Assembly: GCA_037043015.1 (NCBI GenBank) | Contig: CM073321.1 | Coordinates: forward strand, 12,098,001 to 12,162,000 | Direction: 5' to 3' | DNA: 64,000 nt | Source of the DNA: Bryum argenteum | Lineage: Eukaryota > Streptophyta > Bryopsida > Bryales > Bryaceae | In this document: positions 11,671 through 22,280 of the stretch, piece after piece | Numbering within the stretch: the stretch's first letter is position 1 | Layout: each line of letters begins with the position of its first letter | The notes under the pieces: model-generated | The model's database searches: none | What the model was told of the DNA's origin: nothing | The model's input: only the letters and a program-made list of their open reading frames with translations | Translations under genes and position numbers: made by a program

Positions 11671-12115
11671 ATTTACGGATCTGCTCATCATTTGGTTTTG
11701 CAACATCGATCCCAACAAGGCAGGGAAGACCATTCTGATTACATCGGACCTCAAGCACGAGATCCAGATCATCACATTTTTCGACACCATGTACAATAAG
11801 TTCGAGGAGTTCCTCGAACTCCATTTGCTTTGAAATCTGATTAACCCCAACACATGTTCGCCTAATCGCATGAACACATCCTACTTCACCAAAAAGAATC
11901 ATCATGTCAGCCGGGAGTTCTTTACGAAGTTCGGAAATCTAACCGATGATGACATCGACATGGTCATCACTTTCCTCATCCATGTTGAAACCGCCGATGG
12001 AGCGATGAAGTATCCAAGGTTGTTCTTCTACAAGACAAAACACTTTCATTATATGAACCACGCGTGTGGTGATTGGATAATTCGTCACAAGTGCAAGGAA
12101 ATTGCTTGGAAACTC
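11671..12115 (+). pseudogene. Element B1: central exon
   Basis: The plus strand reads GKTILITSDLKHEIQIITFF, then MYNKFEEFLELHLL with a stop, then SREFFTKFGNLTDDDIDMVI, then HACGDWIIRHKCKEIAWKLN. The B2 copy has NIQNELKIITALDDDYNVWS and SREFFRWIGKTSYAQLTWLA in the same order (about 54.7-54.95 kb). This supports coding on the plus strand rather than the overlapping minus-strand frame at 11585-11905. No named domain is recognised. The exon is cut at 12116 by a MITE. Confidence 0.5.
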
Positions 12116-12343
12116 AATTCCGTTAAAATGGCACTATGCCATGTGCCATTTTGTCACACCAAATCTTACATATGTGCTCACATGGAATGTTGTATTCTGT
12201 AATATCACAATTTTTTTAATAATATCACTCCTTTACATACATTGTCACCCATTTTCCATAATATCATCTTCAAATTCTGTTATATCACATGGTTTTTGAA
12301 GTGTAGTTCAGAAAGTTGAGGTGTGCCATTTTAGCGGCATTCC
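12116..12343. mobile_element. 228-bp MITE with AATTCCGTTAAAATGGCAC ends (copy 1)
   Basis: The left end AATTCCGTTAAAATGGCAC is mirrored at the right by GTGCCATTTTAGCGGCATT. The interior is AT-rich and nearly identical to a second copy at 42020-42264, including CACATGGTTTTTGAA and CAGTTCAGAAAGTTGAGGTG. It has no coding capacity and interrupts B1 coding sequence. The transposon superfamily is not clear because I cannot see a convincing target duplication. Confidence 0.75.
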
Positions 12344-13250
12344 GTTGAAGATTTGGATAGAGCTGAAGGTAGTCAGGCCGACTCTTCCATTCTTCCTTCC
12401 CAACGGCGGAGCAGTATGCCCTGAGAAATAGTAGAAATGGAAGTCGAAGAAGGGCTTCTCCAGAGCATCGTGGAACATGCTTATCAGCGACGTCGAGGCT
12501 GAATTCTACTCGACGCGACTGCGGAATCAGGGGAAGTGCAAGACGGCCAGGGAGATGAAGTCCATGTTCCCCAACGTAGAGGACTTCTTCCGCTATAAAA
12601 ACAAGCATCGGGAGTCGAGCAAGGGATTCGATCTTTGAACCTTCCACTCAGAGACCATGACTCTCGGTGGCCAATGCTCGATGGAGGCGCCTACAGGAAC
12701 AGTATTGCTGGAGCTGTTCGACTTGCGAGACACAGCCTTCGCGCTATGCAGGGACATCAATTCTGCGAATGAGTTCTTCAAATCCTTAGTAGCAAAGTTC
12801 GCGGTCATATCAAGTCCAGCTTACACAGACCCTATTATTTGGGTCTGGATCGTGAACGGCTCCATTGCAAAGAAGCTGGATAAGTTGAAGGCGATGATTT
12901 AGCTCAGCCACCCCAACTACACAATGAGCACGTCCAAATACTTGGTCTCAAAAGCTAAGAAGATTTTCAACGCTCCTGCTCCAGAGAAATTTGGAAACGA
13001 AGTGCAGATCATCTTCTTATTCAAGAAGACACCAAAAGGGAATGCCTTCATCGGTAGCAACCCCTTGGAGTTCAAAGCCCCACTTGTGTCGTGTTACACG
13101 GATAGTAGGCATTACAACAAAGCCAAGTGGAGTGCTAAGTACTCAGAGCTACGGATGGAGTTTTACATTGGACTCATCCGCAAGTACCGCAAGGCAGATC
13201 ATTCAACTCTCAGGATCTTCTCCGGCTCCAGATTCATGGTCGCCTCCTTC
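12344..13250 (+). pseudogene. Element B1: DNA-methyltransferase-like region
   Basis: After the MITE, broken coding runs to 12638. From 12657 the frame reads TGTVLLELFDLRDTAFALCR, PIIWVWIVNGSIAKKLDKLK, a stop, IIFLFKKTPKGNAFIGSNPL, and ends KYSELRMEFYIGLIRKYR then LRIFSGSRFMVASF. The last segment resembles the motif X-I junction of beta-class DNA amino-methyltransferases (LY..LL...PGD.VLDPF.GSGTT..AA). The B2 copy has PVWVWICESK and TELRMELYLKLLDLLCKEGD then LTVFGDEKLYCAA, confirming the frame. I do not see an unambiguous motif IV. The exon ends in phase 0 at a GTAAGC donor (13251); the matching acceptor is at 33655, with about 20 kb of inserted DNA between. Confidence 0.5.
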
Positions 13251-13383
13251 GTAAGCTCGACATCCATGCTCCTCTCATTATTTGAAATAGTGCCATTATC
13301 CCCGCCCCGGAGATAATTTGTTCCCGGGCGTTAACAACTTTAATTGTATTCTAGTATTCACTAAAAACTTTGAGTGGTTTAGT

Positions 13384-13540
13384 CGGGGCTAAACAGGGGT
13401 GATTTAGCCCCTCGTTTAGCCCCCAGTTGCAGTAGTCGAAAATGGGGGGGGGGCTAAATTTTGTAGCCCCTTTTTTGTACCACTAGCCGGGGCTAAACTT
13501 GAGGTTAGCCCTGGTTAAAAATATGATTTAACCCCGAAGA
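13384..13540. repeat. TTAGCCCC-rich border sequence, left
   Basis: CGGGGCTAAACAGGGGTGAT is followed by GTTTAGCCCCC, a G run with GGGGGGGGGCTAAATTTTGT, then AGCCGGGGCTAAACTTGAGG. Several inverted copies of GGGGCTAAA lie within about 150 bp, typical of the ends of plant MITEs. The right border (about 33385-33454), read in reverse, starts CGGGGCTAAACTGG and also has GGGGGGGCTAAATTT. I infer paired ends of one element, but each cluster could also be an independent small MITE. Confidence 0.45.
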
Positions 13541-13589
13541 AAAAAAAGATTGATTGGTTAACTTTTGCTCTGAAAATGTAATCCGCGTG

Positions 13590-13738
13590 GATAGATGGAT
13601 GATTTATTATGACGTGTCACGAATGATGCTTGGATGGATGAATTAGTGTGATGTGTCATGGATGATGCTTGAATGGATGATTTAGTGTGATGTGTCACGG
13701 ATGATATTTGGATGGATGAAAACACATGAATGGATGAA
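13590..13738. repeat. ~39-bp minisatellite, about 3.5 copies
   Basis: A unit resembling TGGATGGATGATTTAGTGTG plus ATGTGTCACGGATGATGCT repeats in direct orientation at about 13590, 13629, 13668 and 13707 with point differences. GGATGGATGA gives the repeat a strong sub-period. Confidence 0.7.
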
Positions 13739-13739
13739 T

Positions 13740-16290
13740 GTTAAGAACGCACGGAGCATAGTATATGCAAAAAATATGCACGGAGCATGGCACGTATTTT
13801 AATTGAATCAATTTACAAAAAGTCTTGCACGCCATGCTACGTTGTTCCTCCTCTTCCTGGACGAAGTTGCGGATTGCTTGTGTAGTTCGGCTTTCCTCCT
13901 TCGGACCAACCAACAACTGCTCTTCCACTTCCTGCAATATCCACAAAAGATGTCAGTTACAGACCCCACTAACAACATTATCGTCAATTAACAAACTATC
14001 CAGCATATCAGTGTCCCTCAATACTTGCATGTCCACACTAGAGGAGATCATTGTGCTAATATTCCAACGTACCATGAGATTGACTCCACTCACAACCGTT
14101 ACATCATTCAGAGCGTCGATAATCTGGTCAGCTTCTGTTCCTTGCATCTTCTGCTTCTTACTGCATCTCCACCAAACATATCAACACAACAGCCTCGATA
14201 CATTGACACAAAATACCAAATTCAAAGAGCAAAAATCAGAAAAATAAACACCCGATTGCAACATCACAGAAAACGTCGGCAGTATTTAATGCATTCATTT
14301 CAAGCCAAACAGTATAATAAGTAGATCTGACCCACTAAAACCATCCATTGTAATCCAAAAGGGTCATTGATCCGGTAGTTTTTCTGTGCAGTTCAGTAGC
14401 TTAGGAGCGAGTGCTCAGGTGAGGCCTGGAGGATATTTCCCCGCTATGTCTGATTCTAGTCAACAGTCAGACCAGAAGCCACAATCAAAGTATGCAAAAT
14501 CAAAGATGAGAAAGGAACAGAAGGAACAAGAAAACTTGGGAATGAAGAAGATTCAAGAAGAAGAAAGATTGAGGAGCTTACAACAAGGTGGTCCTGTCGT
14601 TGCGAACACTCAGGCTCAATCATTGAATCAGCAATAACCAAGGATGCAGCAAGGCCTGTACTTGGGATTCCCTCTGTTCCTTGAGCGTAGCCACTGGGCA
14701 TTGGTGCTTTTAAGTCAGTCCACTGAATCGAAGCTCAGGCAGTACATAAATTCAGGCATGGTTCTTCAGGTTGCGCAAATAACAATACTCGTCGTATTGA
14801 GACTTTTTGAAAACAACTCCAATTTCAGCGATAGGAAAGAAGGAAAGATGGTGGATTGCGGAGTAGAAGACTCCTACAGCTTATGTAACTTATGGCAAAA
14901 ATAAGCAGCATAATGGTTACGTGTTGGCCTAGTATTAACTCTATATATCACGTTATGATTCAGGTTATGATTCAGGTTAGTCTTCGTTTCAATGAATGTA
15001 TGGGAAGTGGTGAAAGATGAAGTCTCCTTTTTGTGAGAAAGTGTTAATTTCCGATGGAATCTGAGCATTTGGATGGAAGAGTAACTTACGAGGGGGCGCT
15101 TGCAAGGATGGTTGGTACTTGAGGTTTCTGTTTATGGATATAAGTTTTGCCGCTGTAATAGAATCCGGTGAGAACGAGTGCATCTGGTGCCACACTTTGC
15201 AACACCACCAGCACGTTGGCTGATTTGCTACCGCTGTGGCAAAAGAAATAGAATTTCATCAGCCTCACATTCTGATAGAGGCTCAGATAGAGACTACAAT
15301 ATATATAGTAATTTGCGCATGTAATTTGTTCCCTATCAAAAATCCACAACTTCAATATCACCGTTATGCAGGAGGCCATGTTTTTGACCTCATGCTGTGC
15401 ATACCCAAGTAATCCACGAAGTTTTTGGTGTGTTTGAGACTTTGAGAGCGCACCTATGTGTGTTTCTCTAGGAAACTTCATATGGACAGTATCATGGTGA
15501 ATTATTATGACCGACTTACTTTCTGTTCGTTGTTTTTTCAAAACAACAACGTTGGAAATGTGATAATGGAGGTAATTTTGAGGAGGTAGGGGTGGTACCT
15601 TTTTGCGAATTTGTGGAAATCCCAGTGAATGAATTTGAGTCTTCGTTCCTCATGGTAGATTTGATTCAGGTACCCCACTGCAATAGCAAATTCTCGCCGC
15701 TACATTATTTCACGAGGACGCTTCTCCACTGTCTGCCAACAAAACCAATGTGTACATGTTTCAAACTGGAAACGAAAGCTCAATTAAAATGATACACCAT
15801 CATCAGTTAAGGACTCAAGAAGGACTTACAATAGTCGATTCTAAATTTCTAATGTGAACAACAGCAACTCATTGATAAAAAAAGGACTAAAACGTACTAA
15901 ATCAGAGAAGAAGCCTGGGGAACCTGCAAGGCACAAGCTACAAGTTCTAGTTAACCCCTAGATTTCCTTGTTGCAAAAAGGTGTAAGTCATAAAAATTGA
16001 CCTTCCTTTATATTACGCTCAAAAAATCTCAATCTGAGCATTATTCGAAAGATTCAACCGTAAGATCTCAAAGTTCACTTGACATTCTTCTCACATACCA
16101 AATTTGAACCGTTCATTCTTCCTCATTTGTGAGATTATAATGGTCAAAGTTGGCTGAGTTTTTCTCCTGCGGGAACCTCCAAAACCCGTTTCGGGTTTTA
16201 AGGAAAGTTAGGGGTTAAAAAACACCCAATCGTAGCTTTCCAACCTGTAGATCCTGCTATAAAAAAGGATAGAAAAGCCCTAGGAGAGAG
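13740..16290. other. Mostly noncoding; possible exon fragments
   Basis: Two pieces read as protein. Plus 14446-14637 is a Lys/Glu/Gln-rich frame (MSDSSQQSDQKPQSKYAKSK and onward) of unknown family. Minus 15237-15090 lies between a TTTGCCACAG acceptor and a GTAAGT donor and reads SANVLVVLQSVAPDALVLTG then FYYSGKTYIHKQKPQVPTI, which looks like a host-gene exon I do not recognise. The rest shows nothing clear. With the CCR, TypA and CSK fragments farther right, this makes a run of minus-strand exon fragments. Confidence 0.3.
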
Positions 16291-16297
16291 TTCTCGA

Positions 16298-17315
16298 TCA
16301 CCCTTTCAGAGTTTCATAATTGAGCATAACGATGAAGGGAATGGGCCGCACAAACCTGGCCTCAACTTTGTAGTTGGGAAACAGCTTCCGCAATACGAGG
16401 TCTGCGAAATGCAGGGTGCTCTCGGAGACAATGTATCGGCCGTGCGCTTCGGGCTTCTCGTACGCCGGGATGAGTACCATGGCGCAATCGTTCACGCCGA
16501 TCCAACCTTGCACTGCATTCGGGATGGTCTTCAGTTCCCCTGCATGCATCAAAGTTGGGTTTCAGGCTTCAAATCTGAGGAAAATCAACAAAACTTTCAG
16601 CGAATGTGTTACAGTACCGGAAAGAAAGTCCAGCGAAAACAAATTCGTGGAATTCATGGCATTCTGTAACGTAGGGTCCATCACCATAACTGGGTTGATG
16701 GACACCATATTCAAGGTTTGGAAATGAATGTTGATGAGTCCATACTTCCGACATAGAAGCAGCGTCGTAGGCTCCAGGTGTTGGTGTCGAAGTGTGGAAG
16801 ACACCATCGCAACCCTTGAAGATGGAATCGAAGACGCCTGGTGTGCAAATGTCGGCTGCTATCAACTGGAGTCGTTCATCGGCGCCCGGAAGTGCAAGCA
16901 AGTGCTTCGCATTTCCTGTACATGAGCAAACGATCACATAAGACGGTTGCGACATTCAATCAAAGCAGTGCCACACCGTAAACAGGTTCCTCGGACGTCA
17001 AGTCTGTACAGTCATACTTTCATATTGACAGGTTATGAGAGGCAGACCATGCACCGACTACATACAATCACACGCAATAAAATACATGACACATACTTGT
17101 CACAGGTCTATAATAGAGCTACAATTAGGACTAAGAATGACTGTGACTGTTTGGATGTTATAACAGCCGCTTGATCGACCGACAAACAGTCACTCACCTG
17201 GGTTCCGCACTGTGCCCTTTACATGATAGCCTTTCTCCAACAGCATCTTCACAATCCATGAGGCTATGAAGCCTGAGGCCCCACTTACGCACACCGTTCC
17301 TACGATCGACCTCAT
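16298..17315 (-). pseudogene. Cinnamoyl-CoA/dihydroflavonol-reductase-like gene, core deleted
   Basis: Four exons of an extended short-chain reductase are visible. Exon 1 (17315-17198) starts [20 protein letters not shown], the NAD(P)-binding GxxGxxG/A fold, and ends RNPG at a GTGAGT donor. Exon 2 (from 16915, acceptor TGTACAG) reads [20 protein letters not shown] then [15 protein letters not shown]. Exon 3 (about 16707-16618) reads [20 protein letters not shown] then FLSG. Exon 4 (16539-16298) reads LKTIPNAVQGWIGVNDCAMV then IPAYEKPEAHGRYIVSESTL. Missing is the middle third carrying the catalytic Ser and YxxxK motif, between CDGVFHT and SINPVM; only about 60 bases of unrelated reading stand there. 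The C terminus is also unlike the family. Family enzymes reduce hydroxycinnamoyl-CoA esters or dihydroflavonols in phenylpropanoid metabolism. This copy cannot be active. Confidence 0.75.
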
Positions 17316-17550
17316 GATATGAAAACTGCGAAGAATGTGCAAAGGAATAAACTTGAGTTCGCCGGTAATTGCACGCTTGAGTGACCAATCAGAATGACCA
17401 GTTGTGTGTATGAATCTATCTATGTGTTTAAAAACGGGTTCCGAACAGGTTCTGAGGAAAGAAAACACAAAAATATGTCACATATCTAGCATTATCAGAT
17501 TGCAAAACTAAAAAAACTCAACAATGTTCAGACGGAAACACTACCAAAAC

Positions 17551-17670
17551 ATCATCGACTCCTGAGTTACAGCAGATGTCTCCAGCCTCGACCACCTCAA
17601 CTGGGACGCGAGCATACTCGAATAACTCGTTGATGTTCGCATTCCTGCAGCGGTCGTCCGGGGTGCAGAC
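17551..17670 (-). pseudogene. Single-exon fragment of chloroplast TypA/BipA-like GTPase
   Basis: An acceptor (TTCTCACACAG-like on the minus strand: ACACAG before 17670) leads into VCTPDDRCRNANINELFEYA then RVPVEVVEAGDICCNSGVDD. TypA/BipA domain II contains a VEAGDICAVCGIDDI segment, and plant chloroplast TypA proteins have a CTSEDSCR-like stretch before it; that is the basis of the call. Intact TypA is a ribosome-associated translational GTPase. Here the invariant AVCGI is changed to CNSGV, no GTPase domain lies nearby, and neighbouring exons are absent, so this is a relic. Confidence 0.6.
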
Positions 17671-17739
17671 CTGTGTTCTCACAATTGAACAACAAAATTA
17701 CTTCAGAAAAGAAAAGAACCTACTGATGTAGAACTCTAA

Positions 17740-18132
17740 GGCCCGGTTCAGACTGGGACGTCCGGTGGAGGCGGACAAAACCGGATGTCTACCATTTTGT
17801 CCACTACATTGTGGAGGGAAAGGCGCCTACGTGGCAAAACCCTATGACGATGACGCAAAGGTGGTGCATGCAAGGAGGGGACGAGGAGGCAAGAAGACCT
17901 TGGTTTGTCCATTGGACAAGATTTGGGGTCACCTCTCAAGGTGACCCCAAATCTTGTCGGGTGGACAAAAGCATACATTGGATTTTTGGAGGAAAATGTG
18001 TCTATGTGGCAAAACCCTAAACCGGACGTCCTTCGAGTGTGTAAGCCCCACCGGACGAAACCTCTACATTGCCCAATGGAAGGCCGGAGAATTTCGTCCG
18101 CCTCCACTGGACGTCCCAGTCTGAACCGGGCC
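17740..18132. mobile_element. 393-bp Tourist/Harbinger-type MITE with TAA target duplication
   Basis: The left end GGCCCGGTTCAGACTGGGAC (17740) continues GTCCGGTGGAGGCGGAC, and the right end mirrors it (GTCCGCCTCCACTGGACGTC then CCAGTCTGAACCGGGCC, ending 18132). TAA flanks both sides (17737-17739 and 18133-18135), the 3-bp duplication expected for PIF/Harbinger elements. Inside is a second inverted repeat near 17917-17960 (GACAAGATTTGGGGTCACCT against AGGTGACCCCAAATCTTGTC) with only a 4-base loop. It has no coding capacity. The ends differ from those of the Harbinger element at 22.45 kb, so another element must have mobilised it. Confidence 0.85.
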
Positions 18133-18601
18133 TAATACTCACTGACAATGCAATTACGCCTGTTATCAGGAAGGTAGTACACAACGACCCTCGTAAGTCC
18201 AAAACTACCCAGGTCAATCTTCAGAATTAAATTTCAAGTGCCGACAGTGAACATCACGACATACGGTTATACTCACAAAGCAGACTGAGATGACCCTTGA
18301 GGTTAGATTTCCACTTTTGATGGCTGAGACCCTACCGGACCAGCTCCTTCTTGACTCGAAACCTGAGCCTGGACATCCCACAAAAACCACTTTCAATCTT
18401 AATTCATAGTGATAATGCTTAAACAATAATTTGGACACAACACATAGATTGCAAGGTAAGCACGAAAAAATTAAAATTGTTAAAAATATGAAGGCAAGTG
18501 TCATTGCAAACTCACCTTTCGTCACTCTCATCTCTTCTGGCATGAAAATATGCGGCCACTAGTTCTAGCTTCAAAGTAACATCCATCTCTCTAATTTCTC
18601 G
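18133..18601. other. No clear gene
   Basis: Short readable minus-strand pieces exist (for example LPDNRRNCIVSEY near 18150), but none has family resemblance or a convincing pair of splice sites. Confidence 0.3.
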
Positions 18602-19492
18602 CTAATTAGTGAACGATTTAGGGCTTCCTAGGGCGTTTTTCTGAATCATGAATGTTAGTAATTGGGCGTACATTTCATTAATGTCGCACAAATCCATTGC
18701 TTTTAACACAAACGACTCATTATCTTCCTCAACAACTTCTTCTACAAAACCCTTTAACAATAAGGGGGCCTCTTGATCAGACTGCTCACGGAACTGACCA
18801 GAATTAGAGGACTCTGGCACCTCACCTCTCCTCTATACGTCTCTGTTTTTGCCTCTGATATTTCAAATGTTTCTTGATGTGTTTGTAAATGTTGTTTTTA
18901 GCCCATTTATATGCCTCTCCTCTATCTTGAAATTTTAATTCTTGTAATTTTTCAATATTCTCGTCTATTATTGTATTTAAAGCTTCTGTTACTGTAGCCA
19001 ACGTTGCCAACAGGGTGGTCGCGGCCAAGTCAGGAGGATACGGGGCACCAAACGGCACCAGGGACTTCGGGCGCATCGGCTACTTAAGAGCGTAATCAAC
19101 AAGATAGTCATCGGTTGTTTTTGAGGCAATGAGATAGGGATTAGGAGAAAATACAATGTACTCTTATTCCATTATCAATACAAAGGCCATAGCCGATCTT
19201 CTCTCTACCTCCCCGTATCCTGTTGTGCATGATCAAGAAGTCTAACCGTTTCTGGCTACCTCTCTTGCATGCTTTTATAAGATGGAGCATTTAAGATAGG
19301 ATTAACATTTTCTACCTCTACATGAAGAGGGCCTCTAAAATCTAGATTAGTGCTAAAATCTAGATTAGTGTTGTTTGAGACTCCCTCCTGTCCCTCATAA
19401 TCCTCTCTAGCCATTTGACACTTAATACAAAATTTAACAATTTCATTTATAGACGTGAAACCACACCTAGCACAGAAACGCCCTCTTGCCAT
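18602..19492 (-). pseudogene. LTR-retroelement-like remnant: zinc-ribbon ORF, LTR-like block, coiled-coil ORF
   Basis: From right to left on the minus strand, 19492-19256 encodes MARGRFCARCGFTSINEIVK followed by FCIKCQMAR, giving two CxxC pairs typical of a small zinc ribbon. A noncoding block (about 19080-19250) then shares sequence with 60.65-60.80 kb. 19076-18822 encodes an Ala/Leu then Lys/Arg-rich helical protein (YPPDLAATTLLATLATVTEA then KHLKYQRQKQRRIEER). 18820-18602 encodes an acidic piece. I recognise no family. Shared sequence with 60.7-60.9 kb continues past the noncoding block into the start of the coiled-coil ORF, which suggests LTR plus leader of the same retroelement family. 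Confidence 0.35.
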
Positions 19493-20491
19493 GTTTTATA
19501 GTCACCTATGCATAAACAACAAAATTTATACTTTAATCAATGTACAACAATGAATATTTTATATTATTGTACAAGCAATTTAACTCTAGTCTACCAAACC
19601 TAAAGACATCAAGATGTGTGGGGCACTTACTTCACCCTGGCCAAGAATTATCCTAGAGATAATACTCAACCACAACCTCTTCTGAAAAGCCTGTAAGACG
19701 GCAAGAGAATTTGGTTAATATCTACTCTTGTATGAGTCCAAACTCTATATAGTAATAGCACAAGCGACTCTAGTCATATCTAAGCACCACAAATTTAGGT
19801 TGGAGAAATAAAAAAATAATACTAGTTAAATCTTCAGCACACTGTAAAGATGCATTACCTTCCTGCTTGAAAAACTTTTCGCCTGTATCGAGTTCCTTGG
19901 CGAAAGCTATTTCACTAGGTTTTTGCTCCCTGGCTGAATATTAGTCGATGAGATCTGCAACATTCCGAGAACAAATACAGGCAGTTCGTTGTCAAAAATA
20001 TGGGTGGAGCATACAGCTGTCATCAAGGCAAAGAACGAAACAGAAGATGGAGCCACCGTAGTTGACTATTTTGAACCGCTGAACAATTATCTGTTAGGGG
20101 AATTCATTCTAATCGTAGGCTGCAAACCAACTGAACCATGCGGAGGGTTCAGAAGGATTACCCTGAATCAGAATATCATGCAAGCGCACTAGCTCATCCA
20201 AATTTCATCAAAGCATGAGATTAATCTTCATACATTTTTACCTAAGTTTCGCCCGCAGCAGGACAATGACAATCAAAAATTAATGCAACCAGCAACTTTT
20301 CTGCATGTTGCATCACTACATGTAATGATACCTCACATTTTCTACAAATGAATGTTATCCCGCAGATTACCAAGCTCTGAATCCTCACCCTTCAACTTCA
20401 TAACGCTATCGTAACCTTCCTCGAGTACGCGACAATCCATTTAAGTTTCCTCAAAATCAGAACAAAAATAAACGCACCTTCGTACCAGCCC
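19493..20491. other. Noncoding stretch with no supported gene
   Basis: Only short frames are present, and none is convincing on either strand. It may be intronic to the minus-strand gene fragments on the right. Confidence 0.3.
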
Positions 20492-20755
20492 TTATATTTC
20501 AAAACCTATAGATTTGCCAGACCTTAACTTCTCTGCTTCTTCAAGCTTTTGAAATAAGACAGAGGTTTCGGGCTTTTGTGACTTCTTCTTCCTTGATGCT
20601 CTTCTCTTGGGAGATGCTGGTTCTTCTCCAACATCCGGAGGTGATTTCTTCGTTGTTGCTGATACCCGCTTCGAAGCCTGAGATGATGCTTCTTTGATCT
20701 CAGTCGACGACGACGACTTGGGCGAAAGTGACTTCTTTGGCTTCGAAGGTGTTGG
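20492..20755 (-). pseudogene. Ser/Lys/Pro-rich exon of unknown gene
   Basis: After an acceptor (GTGGGGAACAG ending at 20756 on the minus strand) the frame reads PTPSKPKKSLSPKSSSSTEI, a basic KRRASRKKKSQKPE patch, then VLFQKLEEAEKLRSGKSIGF and a stop. Composition suggests a disordered, possibly nuclear or plastid-protein tail. It could be a 3' exon of the chloroplast-sensor-kinase-like gene immediately upstream, but no sequence feature proves the link. Confidence 0.35.
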
Positions 20756-21529
20756 CTGTTCCCCACATACACAACAAACGTGCATGTATAAATGTTGCAT
20801 CCAAGTAGTGCAAGTCTGCAATTTATACATGAAAATTCATACACACATGGAGATTTGAGACTTAGTAATCTTTAATATTAGTAACTGAGTGAGTCCACGA
20901 GGACGCCGCTCTTATCCTTCAATGCTCTCGTATGATAGAAGCGTTTTACCGACGCTAGACAGTTAATGAATTACTTTGCTTTGACTCTCTGGTTCTGTGA
21001 CTTTACTTCATCGAACAGGTTCTTTGGTTCTAATCGTCGAGATTTTTAAAAGGCCATATCTTTTTCAAATTTGGTCAAAATTAAGAATATGAGGTGTATA
21101 AAGAGTGTACAAACAGAATGAGTCTACATTATTATGCTATTCATAAGCTGAATCAAAGCCCGTGTATTCTGCAGAAAATTGTAAAATCTTGACCAATTCA
21201 AATCGGACCCTCTCTGCTCACCACACTAAGCTTAACAGCCGGTGAACATGTATCAGTCGTGTCACGTGCCCCTAAATCTGATGCTTGCGGACTCAATATA
21301 CAATGCAAAGCCTTTCAAAGCTCCATCGATAGGGAAACTTCCAAGATTCGACATTCAAAAAGCAAACGTACCTCTTCGATATCGCGTTCAAGGACTCCCT
21401 GCTGTGACTGCTCACGCAGGAGGAAACTAAGAATACAGCTAACAGAGAAACGCACATTCATTGTTGCCCATTCCTAGCAATAGGGCAACAGCTTGATTGG
21501 AGTTATGGTAAAATAATCCTCGCCTCTTT

Positions 21530-22280
21530 TGAACTGAGGAAGCATGAGTTCGCTAAATGTCCTGATTGCTTGCAAGGGTGCTTGCGCCTGTTACACACAC
21601 AGAATCCGATTAACTTTATTTCAAAATAGAAAGAAAACATACAACAAGGAAGCCAAAAAAAGAATATCAACACATCTTTAGGAGTATTAGCTGCTCCAAG
21701 AGTCCCTCAATTTGCTCGCTTTTTTGCAGATTCGACTGTTTTAAGAGAATTGCCCGCTGAAAAATCATGCACATGCCTTGTGGTGGAACAGTGTCAGTGG
21801 TGGAACAGTTGTTCTATTCATCAAATCACAGGCCCTCGTCTCTAAATAATGTGACTGCTCACACACGAGCAAGTTGTTCAAATTTACCTGATCCACAACA
21901 CATGCAAGAGCCAAGGTACGTGCAATTTTCGGAATCTCAATCAATTGTTGTTTGCTCAAGGAGATAGTGGCAGCAGGACTCCGAGTAGTTTCCTAGGCGG
22001 CCACACGGGTTGAACAGGTTTCAATTTCCCTGTCTTCGGGCCAATGGTAACACCTTCTACAACGACGAATCCTATTAAGAACGTGTCCTTCACCATGGGA
22101 AGTATAATTGCGAAGCCACTTGCCACCTCTACAATCTGTGCAAATTCACAATCAAATATTAAGCAAGTTACGGAATCGCAATACTAGACATATCAATGTG
22201 TAAGTACCGAAAACATAACATACCTCTTGATTAATAAGTGCTGCCTCGTCCAGGGCGACGGGGACAATAGTGTCGGATTG
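21530..22280 (-). pseudogene. Chloroplast sensor kinase (CSK)-like gene, GAF/dimerisation exons only
   Basis: Consecutive minus-strand exons read as follows. 22280-22224: SDTIVPVALDEAALINQE, with a GTATGT donor. 22135-21888: IVEVASGFAIILPMVKDTFL and IGFVVVEG (end of a GAF-like domain), then SKQQLIEIPKIARTLALACV and VDQ, with a GTAAAT donor. 21756-21676: RAILLKQSNLQKSEQIEGLL then EQL. 21587 down to about 21530: AQAPLQAIRTFSELMLPQFK. The run ARTLALACVVDQ - ILLKQS - LLEQL - PLQAIRTFSELM matches my memory of the segment before the phospho-acceptor region in plant CSK, a cyanobacterial-derived kinase tuning chloroplast transcription. Decay: frame break near 21965, no proper donor after 21676, no ATPase domain seen. 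Upstream exons stop where the Harbinger element begins. Confidence 0.5.

Noticed and set aside
11585-11905. Minus-strand 106-aa frame with plausible protein look
   Set aside because: The plus-strand reading matches the B2 copy (SREFF..., ELKIIT/EIQIIT), so the minus frame is taken as a shadow.
17748-18107. Minus-strand 119-aa and plus-strand frames inside the 393-bp MITE
   Set aside because: They fall wholly inside a noncoding MITE with matching inverted ends.
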